From NCBI GenBank assembly GCA_963812075.1, contig CAWETN010000014.1, forward strand, positions 62,001-126,000: DNA of 64,000 nt, written 5' to 3'. Positions 40,051-49,511 of this stretch are shown here, one piece after another. Source of the DNA: JAMXLO01 sp963812075 (GTDB lineage: Bacteria > Pseudomonadota > Alphaproteobacteria > Acetobacterales > Acetobacteraceae). How positions within the stretch are numbered: the first letter of the stretch is position 1; each line of letters begins with the position of its first letter. The notes beneath the pieces were generated by a model. That model had not been told where the DNA came from, did not search any database, and was given only the letters and a program-made list of their open reading frames with translations. The translations under genes were made by a program, and so were the position numbers.

Positions 40051-40080
40051 CGAGAGTGACATCATCGCAAGGAGGACAAC

Positions 40081-41721
40081 ATGGTCGCCTCACAGACGAT
40101 CGCCGGTAGGTCGAGGGCCGAGATGCCCGTGGATTTCGACGCCGTCGTCATAGGCGCCGGCGTCTCAGGGCTTTACCAACTCTACAGACTGAGGGAACTC
40201 GGCCTCACGGTGCGGGTATTTGAAGCCGGCACCGGGGTTGGCGGCACTTGGTACTGGAACCGCTACCCGGGTGCCCGGTTCAACTCCGAAAGCTGGACCT
40301 ACGGCTACTCGTTCTCCCAGGAATTACTTGACGAGTGGGACTGGGATGAGCATTTCGCCAGCCAGCCCGAGACCGAGCGTTACCTGAACCACGTCGCCGA
40401 CAAGTTCGATCTGCGCCGCGACATCCAGTTCAAGAGCCGCGCCGCCGCCGCGCAGTACCGCGAGAACACGCGAAGTTGGGAGATCACCCTGGAAGACGGT
40501 CGGCGCACCACGGCCCGCTTCCTGGTCACCGCGGTTGGCGTGCTGTCGGCGGCGACGTTCCCGAACATTCCTGGGGTCAAGGGTTTCCAGGGCCTGTCGT
40601 TCCATACCCATTACTGGCCGAAGGAGCCGGTCAGCTTCGTCGGCAAGCGGGTCGCGGTAATCGGCACTGGTGCCACCGGCATCCAGACAATCACCGAAGT
40701 GGCGAAAACGGCCGGGCACCTGACGGTGTTCCAGCGCACGCCGCAATGGGCCGCGCCTCTGCACAACGCCAAGATCACCAAGGAGGAGATGAACCGTATC
40801 CGGGCCGACTACTCCGAAATTTTCGCGCGCTGCCAAGAGACCTTCGGCTGCTTCATCCACGCGGCCGACCCGCGCTCGGCGCTCGAGGTTGCCGAAGAGG
40901 AACGTGAGGCATTCTGGGAGAAGCTCTACGGCGAGCCCGGGTTCGGCATCTGGATGGGCAATTTCCGCGACATCCTGGTCGATCGGCAGGCCAACCGGCT
41001 GATCTCCGACTTCGTCGCGCGCAAGACGCGCGAGCGGGTCAAGGACCCGGTCGTGGCCGAGAAGCTGATCCCAAAAACCTACGGCTTCGGCACTCGCCGC
41101 GTACCGCTCGAGAGCGGCTATTTCGAGGTCTACAACCAGCCCAACGTCGCGCTGGTCGATCTCACCGAGACGCCGATCGAGCGCATCACCCCGACCGGTA
41201 TCAAGACCAGCGCGCGCGACTACGAATTCGACATGATCATCTACGCGACGGGGTTCGACGCGATCACCGGCGCCTTCGATCGCATCGACATTCGCGGTGT
41301 CGACAATGTCTCGCTGAAGGACAAGTGGAAGAACGGCCCGCAGACCTTCCTCGGCATCATGGTCGACGATTTCCCGAACATGCTGATGGTGATGGGCCCG
41401 CATGCCGGGCTCGGCAATTTCCCGCGCGCCGCGGAGTACAGCGCCGACTGGGTCACCGGACTGATCCGCTTTGCCCGCGACCGCGGCCTGACCCGCCTCG
41501 AGGCCACCGCGGCGGCCTCTACCGCCTGGACCGATCATGTCATTGAGGCGAGCGAGGGGTTGCTGTTCGCCGAAGTCGACTCGTGGATGACCGGCATCAA
41601 TCGCAACGTCGAGGGCAAGCAGGTCCGCCGAATCATGCGGTACAGCGGCGGCCACCCCAAGTTCCGCGAGCGCTGTGAGGCTGTGGCGGCGGACGGGTAC
41701 CGCGAATTGGCGCTGGCTTAG
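40081..41721 (+). CDS. flavin-dependent Baeyer-Villiger-type monooxygenase
   Basis: 546 residues. FAD-binding VIGAGVSGLYQLYRLRELG at residues 21-40, the NADPH site VAVIGTGATGIQT near residue 196, and between them the BVMO fingerprint FQGLSFHTHYW (FxGxxxHxxxW). ATG 40081 follows an AAGGAGG ribosome site. The class inserts oxygen next to a ketone to make an ester or lactone (cyclohexanone monooxygenase group), using NADPH and O2. Followed 30 bp later by the luciferase-like oxidoreductase. Which ketone is oxidised is not evident. Confidence 0.93.
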   Translation: MVASQTIAGRSRAEMPVDFDAVVIGAGVSGLYQLYRLRELGLTVRVFEAGTGVGGTWYWNRYPGARFNSESWTYGYSFSQELLDEWDWDEHFASQPETERYLNHVADKFDLRRDIQFKSRAAAAQYRENTRSWEITLEDGRRTTARFLVTAVGVLSAATFPNIPGVKGFQGLSFHTHYWPKEPVSFVGKRVAVIGTGATGIQTITEVAKTAGHLTVFQRTPQWAAPLHNAKITKEEMNRIRADYSEIFARCQETFGCFIHAADPRSALEVAEEEREAFWEKLYGEPGFGIWMGNFRDILVDRQANRLISDFVARKTRERVKDPVVAEKLIPKTYGFGTRRVPLESGYFEVYNQPNVALVDLTETPIERITPTGIKTSARDYEFDMIIYATGFDAITGAFDRIDIRGVDNVSLKDKWKNGPQTFLGIMVDDFPNMLMVMGPHAGLGNFPRAAEYSADWVTGLIRFARDRGLTRLEATAAASTAWTDHVIEASEGLLFAEVDSWMTGINRNVEGKQVRRIMRYSGGHPKFRERCEAVAADGYRELALA

Positions 41722-41751
41722 TGCAACAAGGCAAACGCGACGGAGGGAACG

Positions 41752-42846
41752 ATGGATGTCGGCATGATGATGGTGTTCGCCAGCTATGGCTGGGACGACT
41801 GTTCCGACCAGCGCGTGTGGGATGAGGAGATCCGCCTCGCGCGGCTCGCCGCCGATCTCGGCTTCGATTGTCTGTGGTCGGCTGAACATCACTTCAACGA
41901 CTACTCGTTCGTCCCCGACAACCTCCAGTTGATGAGCTATCTGACGGCAGCGTGCCCGAACATCGATCTGGGCACCGCTGCGGTCATCGTCCCCTGGCAC
42001 GATCCGCTGCGGGTCGCGGAGCAGGCGGCAGTGCTCGACCTGCTGAGCAAGGGAAGGCTGCGCCTGGGTCTCGGCCGCGGCCTGGCGCGGCGCGAATTCG
42101 CCGCGTTTCGCATGAGCATGGACGAATCGCGCGAGCGCTTCGACGAAGCGGCGCCAATGATCGTCAGAGCGCTGAAGACTGGGTTTATCGAAGGCGACGG
42201 CAGATTCTACAAGCAGCCGCGGATCGAGATCCGCCCGCGGCCGCAGCATTCATTCGATGGGCGCATTTACGCCGTGGCTTCGAGCGAAGATTCCGTCGCG
42301 TCCGCCGCCAAGCTTGGCGCGCACATGGTGATGTTTGCTGACCGCCCGTGGGAGTTGCGGCTGCCGGTCATCGAGCGCGGGCGCGAACTGCACCGTCGGC
42401 TCCACGGCACCGCGCCGCCGCACGTCATGCTGACGGAGTTCGTCGTCTGCAGCCACGACCTCGCCGCCTGCGAGGAGGAGGCGCGGCGCTACCAAGGGAA
42501 ATTCGTCGAGAGCAACTTTTACCACTACGAATTTCTGGGCGAGCACTTCAAGACCGTGAAGGGCTACGACGCCTACCAGCAAAAGGCCGAAATCGCCCGC
42601 AAGGGCGGCCTCGACGGCGCGGTCGCCGGCTTCATGCAGGCCGCGAGCTGGGGCACGCCTGACAAAATCCTGCGCGGGCTCGAGGAGCGCCGCAAGCTGC
42701 TCGGCGATTTCGAGCTCAACGTTGCCTTCCGCTTTGGCGGCACGCCCTACGAGGTGTCGGAGCGCGGGCTGAAGCTCTTCGCCAAGGAGGTGTTGCCGGT
42801 GCTGAAGACGCTGGCGTCGGCCGAGGTGAAAGCCGCGGCTGAGTGA
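41752..42846 (+). CDS. LLM-class (luciferase-like) flavin-dependent oxidoreductase
   Basis: 364 residues. The TIM-barrel luciferase-like fold is supported by CLWSAEHHFNDYSFVPDNLQ, GTAAVIVPWHDPLRVAEQAA and LGLGRGLARREFAAFRMSMD. This group uses reduced FMN (F420 in some) for monooxygenation. It lies in the cluster with the BVMO. A two-step oxidation, LLM then BVMO or the reverse, is plausible but inferred. ATG 41752 is preceded by GGAGGGAAC. Confidence 0.9.
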   Translation: MDVGMMMVFASYGWDDCSDQRVWDEEIRLARLAADLGFDCLWSAEHHFNDYSFVPDNLQLMSYLTAACPNIDLGTAAVIVPWHDPLRVAEQAAVLDLLSKGRLRLGLGRGLARREFAAFRMSMDESRERFDEAAPMIVRALKTGFIEGDGRFYKQPRIEIRPRPQHSFDGRIYAVASSEDSVASAAKLGAHMVMFADRPWELRLPVIERGRELHRRLHGTAPPHVMLTEFVVCSHDLAACEEEARRYQGKFVESNFYHYEFLGEHFKTVKGYDAYQQKAEIARKGGLDGAVAGFMQAASWGTPDKILRGLEERRKLLGDFELNVAFRFGGTPYEVSERGLKLFAKEVLPVLKTLASAEVKAAAE

Positions 42847-42975
42847 GTGCTTCACATGAGTCTGCTCTCGATCGCCTTCTGAACAATCGCCGCGTGCAGC
42901 ATCGTGCCATGTGGGATTGCCACCCGCACACGCGATCCGGTCATCGCGTGACGGTGCAGGGGAGAAACCAGTCTG

Positions 42976-43359
42976 ATGCCGAATGCAACTAGTTCGCCGC
43001 TGGGCACCTATCTCGACCATCTGGAGAAGGATGAACTCGCCTATCAATTCAGCCCCGAGGCGAACAAAGCGGTGTTCTATCCGCGGGTGATCTGTCCCTA
43101 CACCGGCAGCGACCGGCTGGAATGGCGGATCAGCAAGGGCCTCGGCACGGTCTATGCGACCACCGTGGTACACGCGCAGCAGGGCGAGACCTACAACGTC
43201 GCGCTGGTCGACGTGGACGAGGGGTTCCGCATGATGAGCCGGGTCGAGGACATCGCACCGACCGCGGTGCACATCGGCATGCGGGTGAAATTCCGCGTGC
43301 ATCGCCCGGGAGGCGAGGAGCCACCGATGCCGGTGTTCGCCCCGGCGGAGGGCGCGTGA
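42976..43359 (+). CDS. DUF35/OB-fold acyl-CoA-binding partner of the thiolase
   Basis: 127 residues. The OB-fold portion is typical (GTVYATTVVHAQQGETYNVA, LVDVDEGFRMMSRVED, IGMRVKFRVHRP). The usual N-terminal rubredoxin-like zinc ribbon (CxxCG) is degenerate: only one Cys remains in VICPYTGSDRLEW. In steroid degradation such proteins (the DUF35 partner of Ltp2) join a thiolase-fold protein to form an aldolase. The stop overlaps the thiolase start (TGATG), so the two are coupled. Confidence 0.85.
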   Translation: MPNATSSPLGTYLDHLEKDELAYQFSPEANKAVFYPRVICPYTGSDRLEWRISKGLGTVYATTVVHAQQGETYNVALVDVDEGFRMMSRVEDIAPTAVHIGMRVKFRVHRPGGEEPPMPVFAPAEGA

Positions 43360-44513
43360 TGCAGGGCCTGATCCGTGGCAGCGCCGCCATCATCGGCGCC
43401 GCCGAATCCGATATTGGCGCCGTCGCCGCGAATATGAGCGCGATCGACCTGATGGCGCAGGGCATCCATCGCGCACTGGCCGATTGCGGATTGCGTCTGT
43501 CCGACGTCGACGGACTCTATTGCGCCACGACGCAGGGGCGCACCTCGGCGATGTCGCTCTGCGAATACCTCAACCTGCCGCACGCCTACACCGACTCCAC
43601 CATCGTCGGTGGCTCTTCGTTCGAGATCCATGTTGCACATGCGCAGGCGGCACTGGCCGCCGGTCTCTGCACGGTGGCGGTGATCGCCTATGGCAGCACG
43701 CAGCGCACGGTTGGCCGCCGCCAGGCTTCGGCGCGCGAGTACAACCCGCACGAGACACCGTTCCGTCCCTTCCTGCCCGCCAGTGCTTACGCAATGGTGG
43801 CGTCACGTCACATGCACGAGTTTGGCACCACGCGTGAGCAACTTGCCGAGGTCGCAGTGGCGGCGCGCGAGTGGGCGCTGCTGAACCCTGCGGCATGGGA
43901 GAAGAAGCCGCTGAGCGTCGCCGACGTTCTGGCGGCGCGGCCAATCAGCGATCCGTTCACTGTGCGGGACTGCTGCCTGATCACCGACGGCGGCGGCGCC
44001 ATCGTGATGACGACAGCCGACCGCGCGCGCAGCACAGGCAAGCCACCGGTCTATGTGCTGGGCTGCGGCCAGGCGATCACCCATGCCTCGATATCCTCGA
44101 TGCCGGACCTGACACATAGCGGCGCACGCGAGTCGGGAGCGGCGGCTTACAAGATGGCGCGCATGCAGCCTTCCGACATGGCTGTGCTCGAGCTGTACGA
44201 TGCGTTCACCATCAACACCATCCTGTTCCTTGAGGATCTCGGCTTCTGCGCCAAGGGCGAAGGCGGCCCGTTCGTTGCCGGCGGCCGGATCGCGCCGAAG
44301 GGGAGCCTGCCGGTGAACACCAATGGCGGCGGCCTGTCCTATTGCCATCCTGGCATGTACGGGCTGTTCCTGCTGATCGAAGCGGTGCGTCAGTTGCGCA
44401 AGGAATGCGGCGATCGTCAGGTGCCCGGCGCCGAGACCGCGCTGGTGCACGGCAACGGCGGCGTGCTCTCAGCGCAGGCGACCGTGATCCTGGGAACCGA
44501 AGCGGCGCTGTGA
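43359..44513 (+). CDS. thiolase-fold protein (SCP2/Ltp2-like), partner of the DUF35 protein
   Basis: 384 residues. ATG 43359 overlaps the DUF35 stop; an open frame extends upstream only as a shadow. The thiolase fold is recognised by IGAAESDIGAVA, the SSFEIHVAHAQAALAAG region, TDGGGAIVMTTADRA, GFCAKGEGGPFVAGGR and VNTNGGGLSYCHPGMYGL. The position of the nucleophilic Cys of true thiolases is in VGGSSFE, a serine, as in SCP2-like/Ltp2 aldolases. Together with DUF35 it more likely catalyses a retro-aldol C-C cleavage of a CoA thioester than a Cys-dependent thiolysis (inference). A second, broken copy lies near 56.6 kb. Confidence 0.88.
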   Translation: MQGLIRGSAAIIGAAESDIGAVAANMSAIDLMAQGIHRALADCGLRLSDVDGLYCATTQGRTSAMSLCEYLNLPHAYTDSTIVGGSSFEIHVAHAQAALAAGLCTVAVIAYGSTQRTVGRRQASAREYNPHETPFRPFLPASAYAMVASRHMHEFGTTREQLAEVAVAAREWALLNPAAWEKKPLSVADVLAARPISDPFTVRDCCLITDGGGAIVMTTADRARSTGKPPVYVLGCGQAITHASISSMPDLTHSGARESGAAAYKMARMQPSDMAVLELYDAFTINTILFLEDLGFCAKGEGGPFVAGGRIAPKGSLPVNTNGGGLSYCHPGMYGLFLLIEAVRQLRKECGDRQVPGAETALVHGNGGVLSAQATVILGTEAAL

Positions 44514-44519
44514 GTGGCC

Positions 44520-44830
44520 ACTGTGGGCCGTTCTTCCTCAATCTGCTCGTCCGACATGCGAGCCTCGGAAGGTGCTGCAAAACATCATCGACGGTGACCC
44601 TGGCGGCCTCGCGCAGCCGATGCTTGAGATTGGCAAAAAGCTGCTCGATCGGGTGAATGTCTGGTGAGTATTTGGGCAGCAAGAACGACTTCGCCGGCAG
44701 AGAGCGTTTGATCCGATCTCTGCGTAGTTCCAAGCTGAACCCGTACTGTCGTGCACAAGGACCGGTTTTTCCTTGACCGGGATTGAAGGAGGTCCGCAAT
44801 CTTCGATGAACGCAGGAGTGCGCGTTCTGA
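44520..44830 (-). pseudogene. 3' fragment of an IS630-family transposase
   Basis: The minus strand encodes FLLPKYSPDIHPIEQLFANL-KHRLREAARVTVDDV in one frame, the hallmark C-terminal DDE glutamate region of IS630 transposases (LPPYSPDLNPIE). Other transposase-like parts lie in adjacent frames (VLVHDSTGSA). Only the last ~100 codons are present and the frame is broken. It touches the end of the thiolase gene and precedes the amidohydrolase. Confidence 0.75.
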
Positions 44831-44848
44831 CGTGCTGTGGAGGGAGAA

Positions 44849-45835
44849 ATGGCCAACCAATCAGCTGACGGAGATAGGCTCGTCGACCGGCGTACTGTGT
44901 TGCAGGTCGGGGTGGGGCTGGCTGCCGCGGGACCGGCGCTACTGCGCGGAGCGCCCGCCGAAGCGCAGCAGCCACCGCAAGGCGCTTCCCACATGACGAT
45001 CATCGACTCTCAGGTCCATGCCTATGCGGCGAACACGCCGGAGCGACCCTGGCACAGCGTGCCAAACTGGCCTGCGCACGTTACCGGCGATGAAATGGTA
45101 GCCGCGATGGACAAAGTCGGCGTCGACGGCGCGATCTACATCTCGCCTTTCTCGATGTACCAATACGACGGTAGCTACGCAGTGAGCGTGCGGCAGGCTC
45201 ATCCTGACCGGTTCGCGCTGGTCAAGCCGGTCAATCCCGATGATCCGGCGGTCGCCGACGTTATCGCCGAGTGGAAGAAAACGCCGGGCACGGTCGGGAT
45301 CCGCATCATCATGACCCAGGAGGGGAAACGCACGCCGGACGATCCCGGCTTCAACCGGATCCTGCGCGCAGCTGTTCAGCACGATTTTCCGGTCAACGTT
45401 CTTTTCTGGGGGAACCTCGATGCAGGCACGGCGCTGATCGACCGCTATCCCGATACGCGCTTCATCATCGATCATATGGGCATCTTGCAGCCGAGCGTGC
45501 CGCCGGCGCCGCCGCAGCCTTGGGCGGACCTCCCGAAGGTGGTGGAACTCGCCAAGCGCAAGAATGCGGTGATCAAGATTACCGGCGCCTGCACGCTGTC
45601 AAAGGAGCCGTATCCGTTCCCGGACATCTGGGACCCGCTTGCCCGCATATTCGATGCCTGGGGTTTCGATCGTTGCCTGTGGGGTACCGACTGGACGCGT
45701 GCGTTTGCCGTTGTGAACTACGAGCAAGCGGTCGAGCCCTTCCTAAAGACTGACCGCCTGAGCACCAGCGAACGGGCCATGCTGATGGGCGGCGCCACCG
45801 CCAAGGCGTATGGCTGGTCGCCGAAAAAAACTTAG
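44849..45835 (+). CDS. amidohydrolase-family (ACMSD/TIM-barrel) metal-dependent hydrolase, exported
   Basis: 328 residues from ATG 44849, which has a GGAGGGAG ribosome site; the GTG four codons upstream is an alternative. A Tat-like leader is present (VDRRTVLQVGVGLAAAGPAL). Metal and active-site motifs of the amidohydrolase 2 group are seen: IIDSQVHAYAAN (HxH equivalent partly altered), FIIDHMGI, and LWGTDWTRAF with the terminal Asp. Members decarboxylate or hydrolyse cyclic acids and lactones. The export leader is unusual for a CoA pathway enzyme. It follows the catabolic cluster on the same strand. Confidence 0.85.
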   Translation: MANQSADGDRLVDRRTVLQVGVGLAAAGPALLRGAPAEAQQPPQGASHMTIIDSQVHAYAANTPERPWHSVPNWPAHVTGDEMVAAMDKVGVDGAIYISPFSMYQYDGSYAVSVRQAHPDRFALVKPVNPDDPAVADVIAEWKKTPGTVGIRIIMTQEGKRTPDDPGFNRILRAAVQHDFPVNVLFWGNLDAGTALIDRYPDTRFIIDHMGILQPSVPPAPPQPWADLPKVVELAKRKNAVIKITGACTLSKEPYPFPDIWDPLARIFDAWGFDRCLWGTDWTRAFAVVNYEQAVEPFLKTDRLSTSERAMLMGGATAKAYGWSPKKT

Positions 45836-46091
45836 CGCCAGACGCGGCCTCGGGGTGCTGCAGATCAGTGCGACGGCCGCGCTGAACAGGCTCGGGGGCG
45901 TAAGGCACGCATGTCGATCTCGTATGTCGGCCACGTGCCGAGCGTGAGCTGGAACTCATGCCGCCTAGGTCGGCGGCTGCGGCGGGATCAGAGCGGCCCC
46001 ACGATCGGACACCGGTCCGCCGCCATTCGCAGGGTCGTGACCGCACCGCTGTTTGCCTAAAGTCAGTGCTTTCAGGGAAGAGGATACGCAG

Positions 46092-46739
46092 ATGCCCGTT
46101 GCCAAATACATCAGACCGACTTCTTCGGCCCCGCCGCCGATGCCGCCATTGCTCATGCCGCAGCCGCCGATTGCACCACTGGTGCCGCCCGCGTGTGTGG
46201 TCGATCTGATGACCACCGGAGGTTCGACGGCGCTTGGCGCACGATGGAAGGGCCAGGAGGCAAAGATCGTCGAGTGTCCTGCACTGGCGGACTCGATGCC
46301 TGAATTCAGGACGACCTACGACATCGAGCCGCATGCCGAGTTGCTAGGGTTCGATGATTCGGAGTGGGCTGAGGTGGCGCCCACCGATCTTGGCGCGCGC
46401 CGCGGCGGGGGCATGGTGTCCTTCTTCTGGTTCCGCACGGCGTTGACAATACCGGCACGTGTCCACGGCTTCGATACTGATGGGGCCAAGGCGGTACTGA
46501 CGGTGAACGTCGACGACTACGCCGAAGTGTGGGTGGATGGCGTACTGCCCCGGGCAGCCGGGCGGCCCAGTCCGGCGGCGATCCAGGGCTTCAACATGCC
46601 CAACAGGCTGGTGCTGGGCGACACCGTCGTGGTGGGCCAGCGGTTCGAGGTTGCGGTGTTCGCCATCAACGGGCCGATCTCCGCAGCGCCAGCAAATTTT
46701 CTGTGGTTTCGCGAGGCCAAGGTTGAATTCTACCGCTGA
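46092..46739 (+). CDS. beta-sandwich (galactose-binding-like) protein of unknown function
   Basis: 215 residues from ATG 46092 (MPVAKYIRP). A Pro-rich N-terminal stretch (PPPMPPLLMPQPPIAPLVPP) is followed by a beta-rich region with SFFWFRTALTIPARVHGF, VNVDDYAEVWVDGVLPR and INGPISAAPANFLWF, which resembles the jelly-roll domain of glycoside hydrolases and the extra domain carried by some SMP-30 lactonases. I am not sure of the family. No catalytic residues can be assigned. Confidence 0.6.
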   Translation: MPVAKYIRPTSSAPPPMPPLLMPQPPIAPLVPPACVVDLMTTGGSTALGARWKGQEAKIVECPALADSMPEFRTTYDIEPHAELLGFDDSEWAEVAPTDLGARRGGGMVSFFWFRTALTIPARVHGFDTDGAKAVLTVNVDDYAEVWVDGVLPRAAGRPSPAAIQGFNMPNRLVLGDTVVVGQRFEVAVFAINGPISAAPANFLWFREAKVEFYR

Positions 46740-47001
46740 CCGCGGTGGGGTCACAGCTGCGGACAGCTGTTCGCCGACGTTGCCCGCAGCGTGATCCCTG
46801 GCCGGCGCAATAGCGATACGTGAAAAGGACTCTTATCGTGCGTCGCGTGTTAGCGCGGACTGCGACCTAGACCAGCTCACCGACCCGGTAGATAGGTTTC
46901 CACACGGTCCATTCCCTTGATCATCGAGCATGCCGCGTGGTTCGAACTGGAACGTCTCGCCCAGCGCCAGGCGGGTCACTGCGGAGACAAGGCATCCGAG
47001 C

Positions 47002-48120
47002 CTACAATTTCTTCCAGTGATCTGTGACGACGGCGATGAAGGCGCTGACCGTCTGGTTGATGAACTCGAGGTCGGCCGGTTTATAGCCCGTGCTCGCCGC
47101 GACGTGCCCTTGCACCGAGGGGATCGTAATATGCCGGCCATCTGGGATGGCTGCGGCGGCCTCCAGGCCTTCCTCGACCGGATTGTAAAGATCCAGCTGA
47201 CCCGACATCAGGAGCGCTTTCGCCCTGATAGAGCGCAAGGCCTTGATGTGATCCCCGCCAAAGGGCAGCTTCCCGTCAATCGGCGTGTCGCCGACATTGT
47301 GTCTGTCGTAGGCCGAGGTTTGGGCGATCCAATCGTTTGCGTCGAAACCGGACTTGACGGCAGCCTGTTCCTGCGCCGCGATCCAGGGCAGCACATCCGT
47401 CGGATTGGGGAACTGCCTGCGCATCGCTTCCGGCGTTCGCGTCGCGATCACCTGCAGCACATCGGCCCGCATCCGCCAACCATTTTCGGGCTGGGCTGAA
47501 TAATTTCCTTCGTTGAACGCAGGGTCGAGCATAAGCGCATGCCGTGTCGCTTCGTTGACTGCGATCGACCATGGCGATGTACGGGCCATCGGTGTCAGTG
47601 CAATCAGGCTGTCCATCATCTCGGGGTGGCTGACGCCCCATTGCAGAGTCTGCATCCCTCCCATCGATGCGCCGGCCACCGCCACCAGGTGGTCGATGCC
47701 GAGGTGCTGAAGCAGCAGGTACTGGCTCTGCACCATGTCGCGGATGGTGAAATGCGGGAATGCCGGGCCGTGCTGCGTTGCACTGTTGCTGGGGGAGGTT
47801 GTGAGGCCATTGCCGATCGCATTCGTCTTGATGACGAACAGGTGATCGGTGTCCAGCGCCTTGCCTGGTCCAATCATGAAGTCGATCCGGTGGTGATTAC
47901 CGCTGATCGCGGTCACCATCAGCACTGCATTGGATTTCTTCGCGTTCAATGTGCCTTGTGTCATGTAAGCGATGCTGAAGTCCCGGATGATCTCACCACT
48001 TTCCAGTGGAAGGTTGCCGATCTGGTAGAATTCGAGACCCGGCTCCGTCGCGGCGCGCGCAGCGACGCTCGCGCCCATGGTCGCAATCAGGCACGCCACG
48101 ACGATTGATCCAGCTTTCAT
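47002..48120 (-). CDS. secreted homoserine-acetyltransferase-like alpha/beta hydrolase
   Basis: 372 residues with a Sec signal peptide (SIVVACLIATMGASVAARA). The fold is of the MetX/HAT type: LMVTAISGNHHRIDFMIGPG, KALDTDHLFVIKTNAIGNGL, nucleophile GASMGGMQTLQWG (Ser near residue 150), acid in LLMSGQLDLYNP, and His in VQGHVAAS. Exported MetX-like proteins are usually hydrolases rather than acetyltransferases. Convergent with the upstream gene. Substrate unknown. Confidence 0.85.
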   Translation of the reverse strand: MKAGSIVVACLIATMGASVAARAATEPGLEFYQIGNLPLESGEIIRDFSIAYMTQGTLNAKKSNAVLMVTAISGNHHRIDFMIGPGKALDTDHLFVIKTNAIGNGLTTSPSNSATQHGPAFPHFTIRDMVQSQYLLLQHLGIDHLVAVAGASMGGMQTLQWGVSHPEMMDSLIALTPMARTSPWSIAVNEATRHALMLDPAFNEGNYSAQPENGWRMRADVLQVIATRTPEAMRRQFPNPTDVLPWIAAQEQAAVKSGFDANDWIAQTSAYDRHNVGDTPIDGKLPFGGDHIKALRSIRAKALLMSGQLDLYNPVEEGLEAAAAIPDGRHITIPSVQGHVAASTGYKPADLEFINQTVSAFIAVVTDHWKKL

Positions 48121-48227
48121 CTTGCCCTCCAGACAGCGTTCGCTACGGGTGTATATCGCAAAGATGCGCTGTCCGTATCCCCGCGCAAGCATATAGCAGC
48201 AAGCCAATGGTTCGCTGCGCGATGTCC

Positions 48228-48470
48228 TGCTAGTGTCCCGTCGTAGAAATTCCCAGCCAATTCTGTGAAGCCGTGATTCTCTTGTTCCGGCGATGTCGGG
48301 GACAGGAGAGTGGCGGGACGCAGCGTGGTTCGCATTGAACTGGGTGATGATGAGCGTGCTAGACTCAAGGCGCGAGCGCGGCAGAGAAAAAGCACTGGTC
48401 GCCGGTGTCCTCAACGCCGAAGCCGGTGCCACTCTGAGGATGACCGAGGCGGATGTGAAAGCCCTTGTTC
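48228..48470 (+). pseudogene. 5' fragment of an IS630-family transposase
   Basis: MAGRSVVRIELGDDERARLK in the plus frame from 48310 resembles the N-terminus of IS630 transposases (VxIELSDEERAELLRLAR...). The frame then breaks. The preceding 48228-48290 segment (starting GTGTCCCGTCGTAGAAATTC) may be the left end of the element. Called from a short match only. Confidence 0.4.
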
Positions 48471-48584
48471 GATGCCTGGGCCAATGCGGCAATTCCGGAT
48501 CTCGTCGGCAGAGCGTGGTCCGTAGCCGGGTGGGACGCTGAAGGAGTTTTGGATGACACCCAGACGGGTATCGGGCCAACCTAC

Positions 48585-48974
48585 ATGAAGCGACGACCAT
48601 TGGGACCGAAAGAACTGCGGATGCCACTGAGGCGCGGGCTGCTCCAGGTGGCCCCACCCCAGGGCAACGAAGCCGCGGCGGCGATCTACGCTGTAATCCG
48701 CCGTATTCCCAAGGGCTGGGTTGCCACCTATGGCCAAGTCGCCGCCATGGCCGGCCTGCCAAGGCGAGCCCGCCTTGTCGGCCAGATACTCCAGCACCTC
48801 GACCCCGCAAGTGATGTTCCCTGGCACCGTGTCGTCAACGCGAGGGGCGAGGTGTCCTACACTCTTTCCCGCCATGGCAGCGACGCCCTCCAGCAGCGCC
48901 TGCTGGAAACGGAAGGTATCGAGTTCGACGACAGGAACCGATTCGATTTGGAGCGGTTCCGTTGGCCTGAATAG
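48585..48974 (+). CDS. alkyltransferase-like protein (ATL), MGMT DNA-binding fold
   Basis: 129 residues from ATG 48585 (shorter starts at internal Met are possible). The MGMT/Ada C-terminal domain is present: IYAVIRRIPKGWVATYGQVA, AMAGLPRRARLVGQILQHL, and VPWHRVVNARGEV. True O6-alkylguanine transferases have PCHRV; here the acceptor Cys is Trp, the hallmark of ATL proteins, which bind O6-alkylguanine without removing the alkyl group and flag it for nucleotide-excision repair. Not clearly linked to neighbours. Confidence 0.9.
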   Translation: MKRRPLGPKELRMPLRRGLLQVAPPQGNEAAAAIYAVIRRIPKGWVATYGQVAAMAGLPRRARLVGQILQHLDPASDVPWHRVVNARGEVSYTLSRHGSDALQQRLLETEGIEFDDRNRFDLERFRWPE

Positions 48975-49511
48975 GAAATGGCCGGGTTGGATCGCCCTCC
49001 GGCTGTCACGGCGGTGCCGCTCTCCCTTTTCCGCGATGCGTCGGCTGTGGATGGTTCCTTACCCCCCGGACACACACGAGCCAGGTCGTGCACGCGGTCA
49101 AGGCGAAATTGCCCTGTCAGGAATCCCCAAAACCCATGCCGCCTATTTCCTGTGGCGGGCTTGACCGAAGGAGCCCAGCTTGCCGGAGCTCGGATACAAG
49201 TAGCGCAACAAAGGACGGGAGATAATCAAATGCGGCAATCGAACTCTCGAGCCTGGTGCGATTTTGTTAGCCGGATGAGGCTGCGAGCGCCTGAGCTAGA
49301 CGACGTCGGCGATCTGCCGATGCAGATGGCTTCCCCAATCGTGCTGGCAGATGAGTAGGATCCGTGCTGATCGGGCCATTCCAGGGACGGGCGAGCAACG
49401 GCCTTCGATGGAGATCTTACGAGTTGGCTCGAAGGTTCGTCCGGCGTGGCCGGCAGCAGTTGCCACAGTTCCGCGCCGCCCAGGCGGTGCCATCGATGCC
49501 GCGAGGGTGAG
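48975..49511. other. intergenic region, no gene seen
   Basis: About 540 bp between the ATL gene and the coiled-coil gene. Overlapping short open frames have no motif, and no convincing RNA gene is seen. Confidence 0.4.

Noticed and set aside
43122..43358. Longer start for the thiolase
   Set aside because: Those codons are a shadow of the DUF35 gene; the TGATG overlap at 43357-43361 marks the natural start.
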